Program-made: the position numbers and the translations under genes
Shown: in pieces, positions 59,067 through 64,000 of the stretch
Numbering within the stretch: the first letter of the stretch is position 1
Layout of the letters: the number at the start of each line of letters is the position of its first letter
Assembly: GCA_947471745.1 (NCBI GenBank)
Contig: CANJKZ010000078.1
Location: forward strand, 3,538,501-3,602,500
DNA: 64,000 nt
From: Closterium sp. Naga37s-1
Lineage: Eukaryota; Streptophyta; Zygnematophyceae; Desmidiales; Closteriaceae
Direction of reading: 5' to 3'
Notes under the pieces: model-generated
What the model was told of the DNA's origin: nothing
The model's input: only the letters and a program-made list of their open reading frames with translations
The model's database searches: none

Positions 59067-59910
59067 ACCACGATCATTTTTTTTTTTTTTTCTGCCCTGC
59101 CTGAAGTGCGCTTTGCGCCGGCCCCTGCTACCGTCGCGGCCCCTGCTACCGTCGCGGCCCCTCCTACCGTCGCGGCCCCTACTGCCAACGCGGCCCCCAT
59201 TGCCGTCGCGGCCCCTGCTGCTGAAGCGGCCCCTGCTGCCGACGCGGCCCCTACTGCTGTCGCGGCCCCTGTTGCCGTCGCGGCCTCTGCAGCCGTCGCG
59301 GCCCCTGCTGCTGTCGCGGCCCTTGCTGTCGCGGCCACTGCCGTCGCAGCCCCTGCTGCCGTCGCGGCCCTTGCTGCTGTCGTGGCCCCTGCCGTCGCGC
59401 CCCCTGCTGCCGTCGCGGCCCCTGCTGCCGTCGCGGCCCCTGCAGCTGTCGCGGCCACTGCCGTCGTGGCCCCTGCTACCGTCGCGGCCCCTGCGGCTGT
59501 CGCGGCCCCTGCTTTCGCGGCCACTACCGTCGCGGCCCCTACTGCCGTCGCGGCCCCTGCTGCTGAAGCGGCCCCTGCTGCCGATGTGGCCCCTGTTGCC
59601 ATCGCGGCCCCTGCTACTGTCGCGGCCCCTGACGTCGCGACCCCTGCCGTCGCAGCCTCTGTTGCTATCGCGGCCCCTGCTGCCGTCGCGGCCCCTGCTA
59701 CTGTCGCGGCGCCTCCCGTCGCGGCCCCTGCACCCGCCCCTAGTAAGCACTCGCGCCGCCCTGCTGCGCCGCGCCGCCCAGCCGAGCCGCACCGCCCACC
59801 GAGCCGCGCCGCCCTACCGAGCCGCACCGCCCTACCGAGCCGCGCCGCCCTAACTGAGCCGCACTGCCCTGCCTGCACTACTCCTACTGCTACTGCTGCT
59901 ACTGCTGCTA
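59067..59910 (+). repeat. C11 leader tandem repeats
   Basis: 59115-59735 is a long array of 15-18 bp units, GTCGCGGCCCCTGCTGCC and variants, on both strands giving Ala/Pro/Arg/Ser-rich ORFs that I treat as by-products. AGTAAG (59742-59747) stands where other leaders have GGTAAG. 59760-59860 is CGAGCCGCGCCGCCC repeats. Confidence 0.82.
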
Positions 59911-60982
59911 TGGCTAGCCCTACTGTTCTCACCTTTGATGCCGAGGGGCGTGCAGTTGACTTTGACGTGTGGGTTGACGACCTGCAGCTCTTTCTTCAGT
60001 GTTACTCTAGGGATGGGGTATCCCTTTTTGACCACACGTCCGGTGTCTCCACTGCTCCTGCTGCCACTACTGACAGTACTGTTCGCTCGCAGTGGACCAC
60101 TCGTGACGCTGTTGCTCGCCTTGCTGTTCGTAGTCACCTGCCGCCTGCTGAGCGCGCGCATTTTGGCCAGTACAAGACTGCTCAGTCTTTGTACGACGCT
60201 GTAGTTGCGCGCTACTCCTCCCCTGCCACTGCTGCCCTCAGCCGCCTCATGCTGCCGTACCTTTTCCATGACCTTGCCGCCTTTGCCACAGTCACTGTCC
60301 TCATTACTCACCTCCGCACTAGTGACGCCCGCTACCGCGCTGCCCTTCCCACTGAGTTCTGTGCCAAGAACCCCCCCCCCATATACATCACCCTTTACTA
60401 CCTAGTCACCCACCTCCCTGACTCTCTTGCTTCAGTTAGAGACCACTTTCTCTCCCTTTGCCCCACCGAGCTCACTGTCGACCTGCTAGAGGAGCGCCTC
60501 GCTGCAGCTGAGAAGAGTATCTTAGCTGTAGGTGCTTCTTGCGGCGACCGTGACACCCCTTTCTTTGAGGGGTGTTCCCCTATCCCCCTTCTCCCCTCTG
60601 TTGCTTCTGCTGCTGCTGTCGACCTCGTTGGCACTGAGGAGGTCGGGGCTGCGTCTGCTCCCAGTGGGAGGCGCCGCAGCAGCAAGGGAAAGGGGAGCAA
60701 GAGTGGTGGAGGGGATGGCGGGGGCGGCGGCGGAAATGGTGGAGGAGGCGGAGGGGGTGGAGGTGGAGGTGGGGGTGGTGCCGGGAGTGGGGGCTTCAGT
60801 GGTGGCGGCGGAGGTGGTGGAGGCAGCGGCGGAGGTGGTGGAGGCAGCGGCAGTGGTGGTGGAGGCAGCGGCAGCGGTGGTGGAGGTGGCGGCGGTGGTG
60901 GTGCTAGTCGAGGTGCAGCCGTGCAGCGTGGAGGCTTTGGTGGTAGCCAGCGCCAGCAACAGCCGCGTTCCCGTGAGACCCC
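59911..60982 (+). CDS. C11 gag (intact as far as C12)
   Basis: ATG 59911-59913 (MASPTVLTFDAEGRAVDFDV). Complete capsid: WVDDLQLFLQCYSRDGVSLF, LYDAVVARYSSPATAALSRL, KNPPPIYITLYYLVTHLPDS, VDLLEERLAAAEKSILAVGA, then SGRRRSSKGKGSKSGGGD, a glycine tract (60710-60905) and SQRQQQPRSRETP, where C12 cuts it. The C10 run (60371-60380) is in the normal 10-base state. The frame is also open upstream through the leader, but only repeats are there. Likely the youngest gag in the window. Confidence 0.9.
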
Positions 60983-61298
60983 TGTTAGAATAAGTGACGA
61001 GGATGATGGACTAGGAAAAGGGAAGGGGTACAAGTAGGATGTCGAGAGAAATCTGTACCCCCTAAGGCTAAACCCACTATAGCCTGGACAACTATAAACA
61101 CGTAAACTAAGCCTAGATATATCTAAGCATATATGTTTGACACACCTCCATAGGTGAAGTGGGGGATAGCCAGCACAAGCAAAGGGCCACAAGGCCAGTT
61201 CACATGCAGAGTTATATAAAGAGAACAAACAATACAGTGATCATACCCTAACAAGTGCAAGCATGCAGGTATATAGATAGATCACAGTACAGGTAGAG

Positions 61299-62306
61299 TC
61301 AGGCATTTAGTAAGTGAGGCAAAGTAGGCACAAGGCCTAACACAGTAACAAAGCGCTGATGGTCACCAGGCGGAAGTGCCTTGGTGAAGACATCAGTAGT
61401 GTTGGCCCGAGTGGCCACGTACGCTAGACGAAGCTGACCACGCTGCTGCAACTCTCGAGCAAGGAAGTATCGCAGAGCGATGTGCTTCGTTCTGTGCTCC
61501 AGTCTGTGCTTCTGACACAAGGCTATCATGGCCTTGTTGTCTACGTACAGGACTGGAGGCGAACGAGGCTGCTCTCCCAAGTCGGTCAGCAAGTAGGTGA
61601 GCCAGCATAGCTCCTGAGCAGCCATGGCTCCGGCGTAGATCTCAGCCTCACAGCTGGAGTTGAGAACTGAAGACGAGCGGGTAGACCGCCAAGAAACCAA
61701 GCCGGACCCAAGGCTGAAGGTGTAACCCTGCGACGACCGCTGCGTAACTGAGTCGTCAACCCAAGAGGCGTCTGCGGGACCAGTGAGGACAACTGGACCC
61801 CGTCCTCCAAGCACAAGCCCCATGCCTGACGTACTGCACAGGTAACGCAGTACCCTCTTCGCAGCATCCCAGTGCACCTTTCGGTGCCTACCGGGAGCCA
61901 CGTAGCGAGCCAGAAGGCTGAGAGGGTACGCGAGGTCAGGTCGTGTGCAAGTCATCAGGTACATGAGGCAACCCACAAGCTCTAGGTACGGACCACTCGG
62001 CTCTACGGACTCGTCCGAAGGTGGAGCTGAGAGCGAGTGGCTGGAAGACAGAGGAGTGAGCTGTGGCGAGGAGTACTGGAAGCCGAAGCGCTGAAGGACC
62101 TGGTGCACCATGTGTGACTGAGTCAGTGTGATGGTGCGCCGTGCTCTGTCCCGGGTGATCTGCAGGCCAAGGTAGCTGCGCAGTTCACCCAGGTCAGTGC
62201 AGGTTTGTCTCTTCTGCAGTTCCGACTTCACTAGGGTCAGTGCCTCAGTGTCAGCCGTGGCAAAGACGAGGTCGTCGACGTACACTAGGACGTAGAAGGG
62301 CGGCAA
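61299..62306 (-). pseudogene. C12 RT C-terminal half and RNase H
   Basis: Open frame from PPFYVLVYVDDLVFATAD (YVDD near 62270-62282) through YLGLQITRDRARRT, MTCTRPDLAYPLS, RNase H TGPADASWVDD (usual His is Pro), SSCEAEIYAG, YVDNKAMIALCQKH, NTTDVFTKALPPGDH to a stop at 61299-61301. Separated from the RT start by a 2-nt frameshift near 62355. Confidence 0.88.
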
Positions 62307-64000
62307 CGAGGTGTTGGTGCGTATAAACAGCGACGGGTCTGCTGTAGAAGGAACAACCTAAGAGCCGCAAGTGTAGTCCTGAGTGTGTCGTGCCACTCGC
62401 GAGGCGCCTGGCGGAGACCGTAGACTGGCCGGCGGAGGCTCCACAGGGTACCTGTAGGAAACAACCCAGTGAAACCAGGTGGTCGGCGCAGCCAGATCAA
62501 GCTGCCCTGCAGGAAGGCTGTACTGAAGTCCAGGGAGTGTAACTCGTAGTCACGCTGAGCAGCTACGTGCTGCAACACCCGAAGAGTAGTCATCTTCGGG
62601 GTGGGGGAGAAGGTCTGGAAGTAGTCAACTCCTTGTCGCTGACTGAAACCTCGAGCAACGTAACGCGCCTTGAAGGCAGGCGGAGAACCCGGCGGCCACT
62701 TCACCCTGAAGATCCACATGCCACCGACTATGTTCACCCCAGGTGGGGGAACCTCGTCGACGTAAGTGCCTGTGGAATTCCAGGATGCCATCTCGGCATC
62801 CATAGCTGCCTGCCACTGAGAGGAGTAAGGACCCGTAATCGCCTCTGCGTAAGAGCGTGGGGTTGGGATGTCTGGAGCATCCGGGTCTCCCTCAGGGGCA
62901 AGCAGCAAGGAAGCGAAACGAGGTAGAGCAGCTGCAAGACACTCAAAGTCCTCCTGCCTGTCCTCAAGGACGTCCGTGCCAAGAGCACACTCACCCCCGA
63001 CGGACGGAGGACTGGTAGACACAGACTCAGCAACTAGAGCAGAGGCGTAGTCGAGACGGCAGGCAGCAGCAAAGTCAAGCAGCTCAGCAACGAGAGCAGA
63101 AGCAGCAGCAGACTCAAAGGAAGGGTCAGTGACAGTAGTGGCAAGGAGACGAGCGACAGTGGGACTGGCAGCACGCGCTCGGTCAGACTCAGGGTCAGGG
63201 GCCTCAGGAAGAGAGGACGCAGGAGGAGCAGGCAGAGGAACACGCAGTGGAACAGAGGAAGGACGGAGTGCCATAGTGTGCGTGCCCGGGACAGGAGGAG
63301 GACGCGAACGAGGAGCGCAACGAGCAGTGCGAACAGGCGAGACAGGACGAGACGCAGGCTCACGATGCTTTGTAAGACCTCCAGACTGCTCAGTGTAAGG
63401 AGAGGGAATAGGCAGTGGGGAGGCTGGCTGTAACGGCGGCTGCGATTGGTCAGGCGGTGGACAGAGGAAGGGAGGAGGAAGACCAGTAGAAGACGGGACA
63501 CCAAGAACCTGCTGAAGCAGGGGAACGAAGTACGAGCGCGGCCGCACAGTGGCTCCAACACCTCCAGCTCCAAGGTCGACAGCTCCAGCTCCTGCAGCTC
63601 CAGCGCCTCCTGCGCCAGGGCCTCCAACTCCAGCTACACCAGCTCCAGCGCCTCCGGCGCCAACTGCTCCAGGCTTCGTAGGGTCTCTAGCTCCAGTAGT
63701 AACATCAGCACCGCCAGCTCCAGCGTCTCCAGGCTCGCCAGCCACAGGAGCTCCACTCCGACGGTGTGGGCGCTGAACAAGCCACTCACGTAGCTGCTGC
63801 GAGGATTGTCGCGGTGAAGCACCAGCAGGAGCTCCAGACGAAGCAGCACCCCGAGGCTCAGCACCCCCAGACTCCGCACCCTCCGACTCAGCACCCCCAG
63901 GCTCCGCACCCTCCGACTCAGAACCCCCAGGCTCAACACCCTCAGGCTCAGCACCCCCAGACCCAGCACCCTCAGACCCCGCACCCCCCGGCTCCGCACC
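62307..64000 (-). pseudogene. C12 IN-RT linker and RT N-terminal half
   Basis: From the window end on minus: GGAEPGGAGSEGAGSGGAEP repeats, SSQQLREWLVQRPH, Gly/Ala-rich part, VRPRSYFVPLLQQVLGVPSS, Ser/Pro part, then SYAEAITGPYSSQWQAAMDA, MWIFRVKWPPGSPPAFKARY, DFSTAFLQGSLIWLRRP (HEE of SLHEEIWL lost, 9 nt in frame), VYGLRQAPREWHD, then frameshift at about 62355 (LAALRLFLL for LAALGFAPS). Confidence 0.86.

Larger units (their letters stand above)
58892..60982 (+). mobile_element. C11: Copia-A 5' part, cut by C12
   Basis: LTR 58892-59019 (128 bp, TGTCAAAATTATATGCTATA...TTCTAACA), PBS region TGGTATTCTGAGCAGG (59020), hairpin GGTTCCC/GGGAAC (59034-59050), GGGCCC (59061-59066). Leader and gag follow; C12 inserts in the segment between the poly-Gly tract and SAQQLREW. 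Its pol lies beyond the window. Confidence 0.88.
60983..64000 (-). mobile_element. C12: Copia-A element, minus strand, 3' half in window
   Basis: 3' LTR 60983-61142 (160 bp; on minus TGTCAAACATATATGCTTAG...ATTCTAACA), PPT CTATGGAGGTG, 3' UTR with one GGCC-TTGT-GGCC hairpin, then RNase H, RT and linker to the window end. ACCCC (60978-60982) is the expected duplication; its partner is beyond 64000. Target is C11 gag. Confidence 0.88.

Overview
This window is eukaryotic and consists almost entirely of LTR retrotransposons nested in one another; I find no convincing host gene, rRNA or tRNA gene. Most primer-binding sites (PBS) match the 3' end of initiator tRNA-Met as in plant Ty1/copia elements (TGGTATCAGAGC and variants), one Ty3/gypsy element carries a chromodomain, and there are tiny non-autonomous LTR elements. 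This suits a TE-rich genome of the green-plant lineage (a streptophyte alga is my guess), but the sequence does not settle the species.

Three autonomous groups occur. Copia-A (called C1-C4, C6-C12 here) has very short LTRs (88-160 bp), a GC-rich tandem-repeat leader, a gag with a long poly-Gly tract and an unusual zinc knuckle, and a long repetitive linker between integrase (IN) and reverse transcriptase (RT). Copia-B (E1-E4) has a normal CCHC knuckle and, where seen, a 415-bp LTR. Two Ty3/gypsy elements (G1, G2) are present; G2 is a chromovirus. Two copies of a 345-347 bp terminal-repeat-in-miniature element (TRIM-1, TRIM-2) complete the set.

Layout. (I) 1-20770: Copia-B E1 (minus) is hit by C3 (minus); C3 holds a 5'-truncated plus-strand fragment C2 (9849-11592) and gypsy G1 (LTR 8651-9050); G1 gag is split by the complete C1 (263-7721, TSD GGCAA, identical LTRs). 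(II) 20771-22026 is unidentified, with two 14-bp palindromes and a broken coding-like stretch, then truncated C4 (22027-25470) abutting 5'-truncated chromovirus G2 (25471-30145), which carries TRIM-1 (TSD GATCG). (III) 30146-43039: an unknown repeat (R1), Copia-B E2 (plus) joined tail to tail to E3 (minus), E3 split by complete C6 (TSD AAATC), then an E4 fragment that may be the far side of E2. (IV) C7 (43040-55882, TSD CTGCA) contains C8 (45456-50960, TSD CCGGG), which contains TRIM-2 (TSD TACTG). (V) 55888-64000: repeat R2, degraded C9, a GTCGAC-rich stretch with a phased palindrome array, then C10, C11 and C12 stacked.

How they work together: almost all are dead by nonsense, frameshift or deletion. 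C8 lacks most of gag and all of IN yet has a clean TSD, and the TRIMs have no genes, so both must have used proteins from relatives. The most interesting signals are non-coding: a tRNA-like A/B-box (Pol III-type) pair spanning the LTR/PBS junction of the TRIMs, a covarying hairpin plus GGGCCC palindrome next to the Copia-A PBS, twin TTGT-loop hairpins before the 3' LTR, and a conserved GGTAAG donor-like site ahead of gag.
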